From the NCBI GenBank assembly GCA_001898145.1, contig MKSR01000047.1, positions 434,001 through 498,000 on the forward strand: a DNA stretch of 64,000 bases, given 5' to 3'. The notes under the pieces are model-generated. The model searched no databases. It saw only the letters and a list, made by a program, of their open reading frames with translations, and had not been told where the DNA came from. Of this stretch, positions 35,173-44,006 are shown one piece after another (within the stretch, counting starts at the first letter, position 1; the number at the start of each line of letters is the position of its first letter). This stretch comes from Dyadobacter sp. 50-39 (GTDB taxonomy: Bacteria; Bacteroidota; Bacteroidia; Cytophagales; Spirosomataceae). Made by a program: the position numbers and the translations under genes.

Positions 35173-36081
35173 ATGAAGAAGGTCGCAACGATTGAGCAGT
35201 TTTACAAGGACATTTCGATGCTGATTCCAGAGCCTGTTCAAAAGGAGGTTGGGCATTTTAATATTTTCAGGACGGACGAGCTTTACCGTGTAGCTGCCAA
35301 AAACCGCGTGATGCCCTATAATCGGAGGGCTTACTACAAAATAAGCCTGATTATGGGCCGCAACAGGGCGGAGTACGCGGACAAAGTGATTAATATTGAG
35401 CACAATGCATTGCTTTTTGCCACGCCGCTGATCCCGTATAACTATGTGCCGCTGGATGAAAACCAGTCCGGCTTCTTTTGTATTTTCTCAGAAGATTTTC
35501 TCACGCAGGACAATAGCGGCGTTCGTCTGCGGGAACTGCCCGTGTATAAGCCGGGTGGAAATCCGGTCTTTTTCCTGAATGATGAGCAGCTCCATGACAT
35601 TAAGTACATTTTCGGCAAGATGTTCCGGGAAATCGAGTCTGACTATGCATTTAAATATGATCTGCTGCGCAATTATGTGATCGAGCTTATCCATTTCGGC
35701 CAGAAATTGCAGCCTGCTACATCACTATTCACCGAAACCAATGCCTACAAGCGCGTTTCATCGCTTTTCATCGAGCTGCTTGAACGCCAGTTTCCGGTGG
35801 AGCCGCCGCACCAGAAGCTTGGTCTGCGCTCCGCGAAAGACTACGCCGATCAGCTCTCGATTCACGTCAACTATCTCAACAAAGTTTTGAAGGAAATTAC
35901 CGGTAAGACCACCACCGAACTGATTACCGACCGCATTATCAAGGAATCCAAAATACTCTTGAAGCATACTGACTGGAATGTTGCAGAGATTGCATACAGT
36001 CTGGGCTTTGAGGAACCTTCACATTTCAATAACGTTTTCAAGAAGCATACAGCGCTTAGCCCTCGCGCTTTCAGGTCGTAG
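35173..36081 (+). CDS. AraC family transcriptional regulator
   Basis: The 302-residue protein has an N-terminal cupin-like sensing part and a C-terminal double helix-turn-helix (KDYADQLSIHVNYLNKVLKEITGKTT, then NVAEIAYSLGFEEPSHFNNVFKKHTALSPRAF). This is the usual AraC layout. The SDR gene follows 92 bases later on the same strand with its own -7 element, and AraC/SDR pairs of this kind are common in Bacteroidota, so the SDR is the likely target. The ligand is unknown. Confidence 0.9.
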   Translation: MKKVATIEQFYKDISMLIPEPVQKEVGHFNIFRTDELYRVAAKNRVMPYNRRAYYKISLIMGRNRAEYADKVINIEHNALLFATPLIPYNYVPLDENQSGFFCIFSEDFLTQDNSGVRLRELPVYKPGGNPVFFLNDEQLHDIKYIFGKMFREIESDYAFKYDLLRNYVIELIHFGQKLQPATSLFTETNAYKRVSSLFIELLERQFPVEPPHQKLGLRSAKDYADQLSIHVNYLNKVLKEITGKTTTELITDRIIKESKILLKHTDWNVAEIAYSLGFEEPSHFNNVFKKHTALSPRAFRS

Positions 36082-36138
36082 ATTTGAATTTCGTAAGTTT
36101 TGATTTGATACCCGCAAATTCGGGGGCAACACGCCCGG

Positions 36139-36146
36139 TATCTTTG
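36139..36146 (+). promoter_or_regulatory. -7 promoter element of the SDR gene
   Basis: TATCTTTG is an exact TAnnTTTG match 27 bases before the SDR start. The upstream region contains a TTTG, but about 32 bases away, which is too far for the consensus. Confidence 0.45.
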
Positions 36147-36173
36147 TTCCATCAATTTTAAACAGCAAAAAAG

Positions 36174-36938
36174 ATGGAATCAGCAAGTAAAATAGCATTG
36201 GTTACCGGTGGCAGCCGGGGTTTGGGAAAAAATATGGCGCTGCGCCTGGCAGAAAAAGGGAATGACGTGATTGTCGTTTACCGCAGTAGAGAGCAGGAAG
36301 CGAACGAGGTGGTTGCGGCCATAGAAGCTTTGGGCCAAAAGGCGGTCGCCATCCAACTCGATACCGCGCTTGTAAAGTCCTTCGACGGTTTTTTTACGAA
36401 GCTTTCCGGGATACTAAAAGATAAATGGAACCGCACTACTTTTGACTTTCTCATCAACAATGCAGGCATTAGCCGCCCATCAGCGTTCGCTGAAACCAGC
36501 GAGGATGACTTTGACGATTTGCTGAATGTGCATTTCAAGGGCGTGTATTTCCTTTCTCAAAAAGCATTGCCCCTGCTTGCCGGCGGTGGGCGCATCGTGA
36601 ACCTTTCGACCGGCCTTGCCCGCTTCTCTACGCCCGGATACGCCGCTTATGCGTCGATGAAGGGTGCCATCGACACGTTAACACGCTATATGGCGAAGGA
36701 ACTCGGTGGTCGTGGTATCACGGTGAATGCACTGGCTCCCGGTGCGATCTACACTGACTTTAACAGCGCCTCGTTCGACAGCCATCCAGGCATGACAGAA
36801 TTCATCAGCAGCATTACCGCGCTGGGCCGCGTTGGTGAGCCGGATGACATTGGCGGCGTGGTAGCATTCCTATGTTCAGAAGATGCGCGCTGGATCACCG
36901 GTCAGCGGATCGAAGTGTCGGGAGGGATGTTTTTGTAA
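36174..36938 (+). CDS. Short-chain dehydrogenase/reductase (SDR)
   Basis: The 254-residue enzyme shows the classical SDR features: the nucleotide-binding TGGSRGLGKNMALRLAEKG at the start, NNAGISRPSAF, and the catalytic YASMK (YxxxK) with a serine in NLSTGLARF. It ends with the usual WITGQRIEVSGGMFL, and the PGAIYTDF motif is present. It would oxidise or reduce a small alcohol/ketone with NAD(P). The substrate is not determinable. It is probably controlled by the AraC regulator encoded upstream. Confidence 0.93.
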   Translation: MESASKIALVTGGSRGLGKNMALRLAEKGNDVIVVYRSREQEANEVVAAIEALGQKAVAIQLDTALVKSFDGFFTKLSGILKDKWNRTTFDFLINNAGISRPSAFAETSEDDFDDLLNVHFKGVYFLSQKALPLLAGGGRIVNLSTGLARFSTPGYAAYASMKGAIDTLTRYMAKELGGRGITVNALAPGAIYTDFNSASFDSHPGMTEFISSITALGRVGEPDDIGGVVAFLCSEDARWITGQRIEVSGGMFL

Positions 36939-36946
36939 AATTAAAG

Positions 36947-36994
36947 AGGTTGAATGCACGGATTGCGATCAATGGGCACCGTTGCATTCAACCT
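36947..36994. terminator. Terminator-like hairpin between SDR and YceI genes
   Basis: AGGTTGAATGC (36947-36957) pairs exactly with GCATTCAACCT (36984-36994), and the loop can form an inner ACGG/CCGT stem. It stands between two convergent genes and could end both transcripts. Confidence 0.5.
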
Positions 36995-37021
36995 GCCTGT
37001 GTTTTAGGCCACTTTCTGTTA

Positions 37022-37648
37022 TTACATTTTCTTGCCCGCGAGTTTGAGGTGCACATCGATACCCGGCTTGATGGAGGCATCGTCCGGCAGGCCGGGCTCT
37101 GTGGCATAATTCATTCCCCACAATGTGCGGTCGAATGTGGCAAGTGCCTCCAAAGTGAATGAATCGCCATTCAAACTGATACGGGCCGGAAATGTGACCG
37201 GATTGCTTTTTCCTAACAGCGTTAAATGGCCTGTCACCTCAAAATTTGCACCCGAAATAACGCCTGGCGCACTGCCTGAGTACGGCGAAACGCTCATGAT
37301 TTCGAACGCCACGTTTGGGTGGAGCGCCATATTGAAAAAATCGGCGCTTTGCAGGTGATGCACCAACTGGTGCTTCAACTCATCGGTCGGAAGGTTGAAG
37401 TTGACGATCGAGGAAAGCGGGAGCGTGAATGACCCGCTTTTTACTTTTCCATCCTCGACAAGCAGACTGTTGCTTTCCACGCCGATCGAGCCCTCGTTAA
37501 AGTAGCCCGTTTTGAGGTAGCCTTTCCATTGTGCTATGGAAGTCTCGTCCAGGCGATAGCTCGTTGCGCTGGTCGGTTCGTCGTGGTCGGTGCAACTGGC
37601 TGTAAAAAGTGTGGCAAGTGTTAACAGTGTTAGAAATTGCTTTTTCAT
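37022..37648 (-). CDS. YceI family lipoprotein
   Basis: The 208-residue protein has a lipobox near residue 19 (ATLFTASC). The YceI lipid-binding beta-barrel follows, with SSIVNFNLPTDELKHQLVHHLQSADFFNMALHPNVAFEI, VTGHLTLLGKSNPVTFPARI and the closing GIDVHLKLAGKK. YceI proteins bind isoprenoid lipids and are often secreted or periplasmic. I chose ATG 37648 over the ATG six codons upstream because the leader then starts MKKQF. No neighbouring gene tells more of its role. Confidence 0.9.
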   Translation of the reverse strand: MKKQFLTLLTLATLFTASCTDHDEPTSATSYRLDETSIAQWKGYLKTGYFNEGSIGVESNSLLVEDGKVKSGSFTLPLSSIVNFNLPTDELKHQLVHHLQSADFFNMALHPNVAFEIMSVSPYSGSAPGVISGANFEVTGHLTLLGKSNPVTFPARISLNGDSFTLEALATFDRTLWGMNYATEPGLPDDASIKPGIDVHLKLAGKKM

Positions 37649-37837
37649 GACTGGATTTGTTTTCATGGCTGATTGTGATTCTGATGCAAAAGTACGGGCA
37701 GGTTAGCATGCTCCGCCTACGCCGAACGGATCGAAAACTACGCAATACGGATTTTGGGGCTTACGCGGGAGATTGGTATTGGGAGCATTTATTACGTTAT
37801 TTGCAACCGGATTTCAGTCATTAATTCTGCCCGGGCA

Positions 37838-38263
37838 ATGTCAATCAGAGGACCCATTATTTCGATCGAGGACGACGCGGATGATCAGTTTTTAATCAAG
37901 AGTGTCGTTGAGGAGCTTGACATACCCAACGAGCTATTATTTTTCAACAATGGTGTCGAAGCGCTGCTTTACCTGGAAACCACACGTGAGCAGCCATTTT
38001 TGATCGTTTGCGATATCAACATGCCGGTGATGAATGGCTTGGAGTTGCGCGAGCGAATCGAGCGGAACGAGTACCTGCGGCAAAAATCAATCCCGTTCGT
38101 ATTTCTGAGCACCGCCGACAATCCCCTGGTGATCCAGACAGCCTACCAAACGACAATTCAGGGTTTTTTTAAAAAAGAAAACAGCTTCGACGAATTTAAA
38201 GCGCGGCTCAAGGTGATGTACGACTACTGGTCGTATTGCCTGCATCCCAACCAGTATCACTGA
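37838..38263 (+). CDS. Single-domain response regulator (receiver)
   Basis: The 141-residue protein is a lone receiver domain: acidic pair in SIEDDADDQ, phosphoacceptor in CDINMPVMNG, switch T/S in FLSTAD and the lysine in FKKENS. It has no output domain and probably acts as a phosphorelay intermediate or a diffusible regulator. Receivers with the VISIEDD start and the QTAYQTTIQGFFKK end are frequent in Bacteroidota, next to hybrid kinases. An upstream in-frame ATG (37754) would add a poor extension. The NtrC-like gene starts 2 bases after its stop. Confidence 0.88.
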   Translation: MSIRGPIISIEDDADDQFLIKSVVEELDIPNELLFFNNGVEALLYLETTREQPFLIVCDINMPVMNGLELRERIERNEYLRQKSIPFVFLSTADNPLVIQTAYQTTIQGFFKKENSFDEFKARLKVMYDYWSYCLHPNQYH

Positions 38264-38265
38264 GA

Positions 38266-39603
38266 ATGAAAAAAATACTGATCGTCGACGACGAGGAAAA
38301 GCTCCGTGGCTTGATGGGCCGGGTAATCAAGCTGGAAGGCTTTGAGGTAATCGAGGCGGGCGATATTAAAAGCGCGTGGAAAAAGCTGGACCAGGCCGAT
38401 GTTGATGTGGTGCTGTGCGACGTAAAATTGCCGGATGGTAATGGCGTAGCGTTTTCGAAGGAACTGAAAGAAAAGTATCCGCTTCCGGAAGTGATCTTGC
38501 TCACCGCCTATGGCAATATCGCAGATGGCGTGCAGGCGATCAAGAACGGAGCATTTGACTATATCACCAAAGGCGACGACAACAACAGGATTATTCCGCT
38601 GCTTTACAAGGCACTTGAGAAGAGCGAACTAAACCGCCGGGTTATCAGCTTGGAAAAACAATTGGGCGAAAGGCGGTCTTTTGATGTGATCATCGGCAAA
38701 TCCAGAAACCTGCTAGCCTGTATTGACCTGGCGCGCCGTGTTGCGCCGACTGATACGACGGTTCTTCTGCTGGGAGAAACAGGCACAGGGAAGGAAGTGT
38801 TTGCGCAATCCATTCACCAGGCAAGTAACAGGGCCAAAAAGTCTTTTGTAGCAGTCAACTGCTCGGCCTTCGGGAAAGAGCTGCTCGAAAGTGAGATGTT
38901 CGGTCATAAGGCAGGAGCTTTTACCGGTGCGGTGCGCGATAAAAAGGGGCTTTTCGAAGAGGCAAATAACGGGACTATTTTCCTGGATGAAATCGGAGAG
39001 CTTGCGCCTGAATTGCAGGCGAAACTGCTGCGGGTGCTCGAATCGGGTGAATTTATCAAAATAGGGGAAACACATCCGACAAAAGTCAATGTGCGCGTGA
39101 TCGCCGCTACGCACAGGGATTTACCTAAACAGATCGAAGCAGGCGAGTTCCGGAGCGATCTGTTTTACAGGCTTTCGGTTTTCCAGATTACATTACCGGC
39201 ATTACGGGAGCGTGTGGCCGATATCGGACCGCTCGCCAAGAGTTTCGCCGCACAGTTTGCTTTGAAAACCAACAAAAAAATCATCGCATTAGCGCCGGAG
39301 TTCGTCGCCGCATTGGAAACGAATCCATGGCACGGTAACATCCGTGAGCTCAAGAACGTCATCGAGAGAAGCGTGATCCTCACCGACGGTCCAGTCCTGA
39401 ACGTTGAGAGTCTTCCGTTCGAAATGCAGCATCCCAGGCCGCAAGGGGGTAAAAATCTGTCTGCATTTTCCCTGGACAGTGCTGAAAAGCTGCACTTGCA
39501 GAAAGTACTGAATTATACCAACGGCAACAAAGCAGAAGCTGCGCGGCTGTTGGAAATAGGCATTGCCACCCTCTACCGCAAGATCGACGAGTACAAGCTC
39601 TAA
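38266..39603 (+). CDS. NtrC-type sigma-54-dependent response regulator
   Basis: The 445-residue protein has a receiver (about residues 1-115, DD pair in LIVDDEEKL and phospho-Asp in LCDVKLPDGNG). A sigma-54 AAA+ domain follows, with Walker A GETGTGKE, the GAFTGA loop that contacts sigma-54 (HKAGAFTGAVRD) and Walker B TIFLDEIGEL. A Fis-type helix-turn-helix sits at the end (NGNKAEAARLLEIGIATLYRKIDEYKL). The cognate kinase is probably the HAMP kinase encoded 8 bases downstream. It should activate sigma-54 promoters. I saw no strong -24/-12 promoter in the spacers nearby. Confidence 0.95.
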   Translation: MKKILIVDDEEKLRGLMGRVIKLEGFEVIEAGDIKSAWKKLDQADVDVVLCDVKLPDGNGVAFSKELKEKYPLPEVILLTAYGNIADGVQAIKNGAFDYITKGDDNNRIIPLLYKALEKSELNRRVISLEKQLGERRSFDVIIGKSRNLLACIDLARRVAPTDTTVLLLGETGTGKEVFAQSIHQASNRAKKSFVAVNCSAFGKELLESEMFGHKAGAFTGAVRDKKGLFEEANNGTIFLDEIGELAPELQAKLLRVLESGEFIKIGETHPTKVNVRVIAATHRDLPKQIEAGEFRSDLFYRLSVFQITLPALRERVADIGPLAKSFAAQFALKTNKKIIALAPEFVAALETNPWHGNIRELKNVIERSVILTDGPVLNVESLPFEMQHPRPQGGKNLSAFSLDSAEKLHLQKVLNYTNGNKAEAARLLEIGIATLYRKIDEYKL

Positions 39604-39611
39604 GCATTGAA

Positions 39612-40994
39612 ATGAAGATCAAAACCAAACTAAGGCTCGGTATCGGCCTGCTTTTCGCCATGATTACGGTGTTGGCGGTGGTGGGGATCCGGCAGGTGAG
39701 CCTGCTCTCGGCAGATTCGCGGAACATCGTTATCGCCAATCACAATTCCTTAGAATATACACGCCAGATGCTTGCAGCACTCGACGAGCTGGAAGTGCAC
39801 GCGGGTGCATTGGATGTATTTAAAAGGAACCTGGAAGCGCAGCAGGGAAATATCACCGAGGAAGGTGAGAAGGACCTCACAATGCAATTGACCAAACATT
39901 TCGGGCGGCTGAAATTAAATGTCCGAGACAAGGAGGCAGCGGCTCTCATCCGCGTGAATGTGCTTGAAATTATGCGCATTAACCTTGCAGCGATTAACCG
40001 GAAGAGTCACATTGCCGGTCAGACGGCCAAGAGCTCGATGGTGTGGATCGGAATTACCGGCACGCTGTGCTTTATCATTGCGTTCACCCTGTTTGTAAAC
40101 CTGCCGGGAAATATTGCCAATCCGATCCGTGAGCTGACCCGGAGTATCCGCCAGATCGCTAACCAGAACTACAAGGAACGCGTACATTTTGGTAGCCGAG
40201 ATGAATTTGGAGAGCTTGCAAGCTCGTTCAACATCATGGCAGGGAAGCTGGAAGAATATGACAACAGTAATCTGGCCAAATTAATGATCGAGAAGAAGCG
40301 GGTGGAGGAACTGGACATTGCTAAAACCAATTTCATCGCCAATGTCTCACATGAATTCAAGACGCCTATTGCGTCTATCAAAATCACCCTTGATCTGCTC
40401 GGTGACGAACGGATTGGCAATACCAATGAGGAACAGCGCAGCCTTTTTGAGAGTATCCGGCAAGATGCCGACCGGCTTTTGAAGATCACCAGCGAACTGC
40501 TCAATATTACACAGGTAGAAAGCGGTAAAATACAACTGAACATAGCTGCAACGACACCTGAGGAAATTGTACGGTATGCGATGGCAGCGATCGAATCCCA
40601 GGCTGAAAGCCGCAATATCAATGTTGTGGTAGAAGACAACGGCGTGCGGTCGGACGTGCTGGTTGACTCGGAAAAGACCGCGTGGGTGCTTACCAACCTG
40701 GTTTCCAATGCCGTCCGCTATTCCGACGACCATTCCACCGTCCGTATTGCCCTTCACGAGGATGCAGCGGCTGTCTATATAGCGGTTGCAGATAGCGGGC
40801 AGGGCATTTCAGCGGAATACAAGGACAAAATCTTCGACCGCTACTTCCGTGTGCCCGGCTCCGCCAAAGAAGGTACCGGGCTGGGCCTTGCGATCAGCCG
40901 TGAATTTATCGAGGCACAGGACGGAACGCTCACTGTGCAAAGCGAACTCGGAACTGGCAGTACTTTTACGATCGCATTGAAAAAGCACGTATGA
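39612..40994 (+). CDS. Membrane histidine kinase with HAMP domain
   Basis: The 460-residue protein has two membrane helices (about residues 8-28 and 136-160) around a short periplasmic sensing part. A HAMP domain (SIRQIANQNYKERVHFGSRDEFGELASSFNIMA) is followed by HisKA with the phosphoacceptor in NVSHEFKTPIASIKI and HATPase motifs VLTNLVSNAVRYS, DSGQGISAEYKDKIFDRYF and GTGLGLAISREF. It is the second gene of a two-component pair with the NtrC-like regulator, 8 bases apart. The signal is unknown. Confidence 0.93.
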   Translation: MKIKTKLRLGIGLLFAMITVLAVVGIRQVSLLSADSRNIVIANHNSLEYTRQMLAALDELEVHAGALDVFKRNLEAQQGNITEEGEKDLTMQLTKHFGRLKLNVRDKEAAALIRVNVLEIMRINLAAINRKSHIAGQTAKSSMVWIGITGTLCFIIAFTLFVNLPGNIANPIRELTRSIRQIANQNYKERVHFGSRDEFGELASSFNIMAGKLEEYDNSNLAKLMIEKKRVEELDIAKTNFIANVSHEFKTPIASIKITLDLLGDERIGNTNEEQRSLFESIRQDADRLLKITSELLNITQVESGKIQLNIAATTPEEIVRYAMAAIESQAESRNINVVVEDNGVRSDVLVDSEKTAWVLTNLVSNAVRYSDDHSTVRIALHEDAAAVYIAVADSGQGISAEYKDKIFDRYFRVPGSAKEGTGLGLAISREFIEAQDGTLTVQSELGTGSTFTIALKKHV

Positions 40995-41105
40995 GTGCAC
41001 TACTCAGCCTGTATCGATAAAGCAAGCGACCGCTCATCACATGCGTGTTGGAGTTCTTATACTGGTACTGTATATTGCATAGTACCTTGTAAAACAATTC
41101 TAGCT

Positions 41106-41477
41106 ATGAAAATTAAATCGTTATTACTTTTCCAGATCGCGGTTGTTGCAATGCTCATTTCGTGTAACAATGGCGATGTAAACGTTGCCGTAAAGGATGC
41201 GGATGACTACTACCGGTTTAAAGCCCATTTCGACGAAAACCTGTCGCCGGATGTCAGTGGGTTTCTGAACGAACACATTTCGCCTATTCGGATCGATCCG
41301 GAGCGTGACTCGAAGATCGTCACAGTGTTGCCTGATCAAACCAGACTCACGATCGAGTCGTCGCCGGGTGAAGTGATGATTTACCTGGATAAGGAAGAGA
41401 ATAGCCGTGATTCCTACCACCGTGTCAAAAATCTGTGCGAGGGCGTCAAGGATGTAATTTTAAGACATAACAAATAG
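41106..41477 (+). CDS. Small putative lipoprotein (123 aa)
   Basis: The 123-residue product has a lipoprotein leader ending in AMLISC (cysteine near residue 19). A mostly polar domain without known motifs follows (DDYYRFKAHFDENLSPDVSGFLNEHI, a repeated VTVLPDQTRLTIESSPGEVMIYLDK strand pattern). The start at 41106 is preferred to the one at 40995, which would add 37 residues of unlike composition. It follows the kinase gene on the same strand after 111 bases with its own possible promoter. Function unknown, perhaps an envelope protein controlled by the upstream system. Confidence 0.65.
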   Translation: MKIKSLLLFQIAVVAMLISCNNGDVNVAVKDADDYYRFKAHFDENLSPDVSGFLNEHISPIRIDPERDSKIVTVLPDQTRLTIESSPGEVMIYLDKEENSRDSYHRVKNLCEGVKDVILRHNK

Positions 41478-41566
41478 CGTCTGGAAAAAGCGCTCCCACC
41501 TTGTGCTGCTGACCTCGAAATTCCGCTGCGGCCATTTTCTATAAAATTAAAACTAATACTACGCGT

Positions 41567-41632
41567 AAGGGTTTGTGATCCAAAGCTTTTTAGCTATAAT
41601 CGCCTGAAAATCTTTCGGAAACACAAACCCTT
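41567..41632. repeat. 11-bp perfect inverted repeat upstream of the leucine-rich protein gene
   Basis: AAGGGTTTGTG (41567-41577) and its complement (41622-41632) flank 44 bases, and the second arm ends 7 bases before the GTG start at 41640. Both arms are in the 162-base spacer after the lipoprotein gene. In the mRNA they could fold into a hairpin that hides the start. Confidence 0.5.
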
Positions 41633-41639
41633 CCTTTCC

Positions 41640-44003
41640 GTGAAAAAACTCTACTTTTTGCTGGTAGCGCTGCTGCCGCTTTCTGCGCTCGCGCAATGTC
41701 CCACCGACCTTCTGATCACCGATCAGGCGACACTGGATAACTTCGTTTCCAATAACCCCGGCTGCGTTAACCTGCCTGGTAATCTGGTGGTGGAAGGTGC
41801 TGATATTGTAGATCTTGGGTCGCTGTCCGCGCTTGCAAGCGTAGGTGGAAGTATCACCATCCGCAATAATCCGATGCTGACGACGCTTACCGGCCTTGGA
41901 GGCATTACTTCTGTGGGTGCTTCGGTCAAAATATATAGTAATACGTCACTGGAAAGCCTGGCCGGATTCGAAGGGCTCACGGCGGTAAACGGTAGTCTGG
42001 TGATCGACACCAACGCGGTACTGAAAGATCTTGCAGGGATCAAAAACATCGCATCCGTGGCCGACTCACTGGTGATTTCCCAGAGCGATTCTTTGAAATC
42101 GATTGGAGAGCTCACCATTACTTCGGTTGGCTCGGTAGTTCAGATATACCATAACCCGGCCCTGGAAAGCCTTGCCGGTCTTGAAGGCCTCATTGCAGTC
42201 CCCGGCGACCTGATCATCGACGGTAACCTGGCGCTCAGAAACCTTGCCGGCGTGAAAAATATCACTTCGGTAGGCGGTTCTCTGGTAATCGGCACAACCG
42301 ATTCGCTCACCTCGATCAGCGATCTCTCGGTTGTTTCGGTCGATAATTCCCTGCGGATCGGCTTTAATACCAATCTTGCTTCGCTGACAGGGCTGGAAAG
42401 TATTCAACAGCTCAACGGCGATCTTGAAATCACGAATAATTATTCTATTAAAGATCTCACCGGACTCAACGGACTGACGGCAGTAGGAGGGAATGCGTTT
42501 CTGGATTTCAATGATAGTCTATTGAACCTGCAAGGCATCAACCAATTGACTTCGATCGGCGGCGAGCTTTTTCTGGAATATAACCTGTTTCTGCAAAACC
42601 TCGGCGGGCTCGACCAGCTGACATCCATTGGCGGGAGCCTCACCATTGGGGATAGCGACAGTTTGACCAGCATTTCGGCATTAGGCAACCTTTCTTCGGT
42701 GGGTGGCGGCTTTTATTTGTATGCCAACTCATCGCTCAAAACCCTGGATGGTTTGCAAAACGTGCCGTCCTTCGGAAATGAAATGGTAATCACGCTCAAT
42801 CCTGCGTTGGAAAACCTAGATGGGCTGAACGGGCTTACTTCTGTAGGGGGAATGGGTGTACAGATTGCCCTGAACTTCTCACTGCAAAACCTGGATGCCT
42901 TATCCTCGCTCACAGCGATCGATGGCGACCTTATATTGATCTATAATTTTTCACTGACGAGCCTTTCAGGACTGAGCAACCTGCAATCTCTCGGCGAGTT
43001 TGGTTCGCTGGCGATAGCGGCAAATCTATTGTTGCCCGATTTGCAGGGATTAAACGGACTGACCACGGTTAGCAGGCTGTTTATCGAAGCAAATTTGAGC
43101 CTTAAATCACTGGCTGGTCTGGATAACATTACCTCCATCACGGATTCGCTGTCAATCACTTACAACGACAGCCTGGCGAATCTTAATGGCCTGTCTGCAT
43201 TGCAGAGTATCGGCAGCGGGCTCCTGATAGCCGGGGATTCGCTGCTGACAAGCCTGAACGGTTTAAGCAGTCTCGACGCGATAGGCGGAACAATCACCAT
43301 AGTCGACAATGCGGCACTGGAAACCTGTGCCAGCACCAGGTTCTGCGCGATATTGAAAACTAAAACCGAAGAAGAAGTCCTGATCGAGAACAACCTGGGC
43401 GATTGTGAGACGCGCGAAATGGTGGATTTGGCGTGTATTCAGCTACCGGTCACCCTGGTCTCTTTTGCGGCAAAGAAAGAAGGGCGGACCGCGCTGCTGC
43501 AATGGTCGACCAGCGAGGAAAGCAATAGCGACTATTTTGAGATACAACAAAGCAATGGCGGCGGTAAGTCTTGGGTGGTCGTAGGTAAAGTCGCTGCTGC
43601 CGGCGAAAGTGCTGCGGTCAGAACCTACGCTTTTACCCACGAAACTCCCCAGAACGGAACCAATCTATACCGGCTGAAAATGGTCGATCAGGCGACGGAT
43701 AACCGGCCGGGGAGTTATGCATTCAGCAGTATACAATCCGTGCGGTTTGATGACCTGCCGATGATTGAAATTTATCCTAATCCGGTTGCTGCCAGCCTTA
43801 TGATCCGCAATGCGAGTGGGGCTATCCGGGAAGTTACCGTGTACAATGCGGCCGGTCAATGTGTGAAAATCAAGTCGCTGGCTTCGGCAAAGTTCCCGGA
43901 GCCAACCACGATCGACACGAGCCAGCTGCCAGCCGGATCGTATATTGCCAAGGTTTTCTATTCGGACGGCATGGTGCATACGGGCAGGTTTATCAAAAAA
44001 TGA
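41640..44003 (+). CDS. Secreted leucine-rich-repeat / receptor L-domain protein with T9SS sorting domain
   Basis: The 787-residue protein begins at a GTG and has a signal peptide ending ALAQ. About 20 degenerate leucine-rich units of 22-25 residues (such as NLxGLxxLTSVGGSLxIxxN) fill residues 30-560 and resemble receptor L domains. A cysteine pair region (ETCASTRFCAIL) closes the solenoid. A linker domain (LVSFAAKKEGRTALLQWSTSEESNSDYFEIQQS) and a T9SS type A sorting domain follow (IEIYPNPVAASLMI to LPAGSYIAKVFY). It should be displayed on or released from the surface, for protein or sugar binding. The role is unknown. Its stop lies 3 bases from the convergent gene. Confidence 0.85.
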   Translation: MKKLYFLLVALLPLSALAQCPTDLLITDQATLDNFVSNNPGCVNLPGNLVVEGADIVDLGSLSALASVGGSITIRNNPMLTTLTGLGGITSVGASVKIYSNTSLESLAGFEGLTAVNGSLVIDTNAVLKDLAGIKNIASVADSLVISQSDSLKSIGELTITSVGSVVQIYHNPALESLAGLEGLIAVPGDLIIDGNLALRNLAGVKNITSVGGSLVIGTTDSLTSISDLSVVSVDNSLRIGFNTNLASLTGLESIQQLNGDLEITNNYSIKDLTGLNGLTAVGGNAFLDFNDSLLNLQGINQLTSIGGELFLEYNLFLQNLGGLDQLTSIGGSLTIGDSDSLTSISALGNLSSVGGGFYLYANSSLKTLDGLQNVPSFGNEMVITLNPALENLDGLNGLTSVGGMGVQIALNFSLQNLDALSSLTAIDGDLILIYNFSLTSLSGLSNLQSLGEFGSLAIAANLLLPDLQGLNGLTTVSRLFIEANLSLKSLAGLDNITSITDSLSITYNDSLANLNGLSALQSIGSGLLIAGDSLLTSLNGLSSLDAIGGTITIVDNAALETCASTRFCAILKTKTEEEVLIENNLGDCETREMVDLACIQLPVTLVSFAAKKEGRTALLQWSTSEESNSDYFEIQQSNGGGKSWVVVGKVAAAGESAAVRTYAFTHETPQNGTNLYRLKMVDQATDNRPGSYAFSSIQSVRFDDLPMIEIYPNPVAASLMIRNASGAIREVTVYNAAGQCVKIKSLASAKFPEPTTIDTSQLPAGSYIAKVFYSDGMVHTGRFIKK

Positions 44004-44006
44004 GTC

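Noticed and set aside
37754-37837. Upstream extension of the response regulator
   Set aside because: The extra 28 codons are unlike any receiver start, and the ATG at 37838 gives the normal domain boundary.
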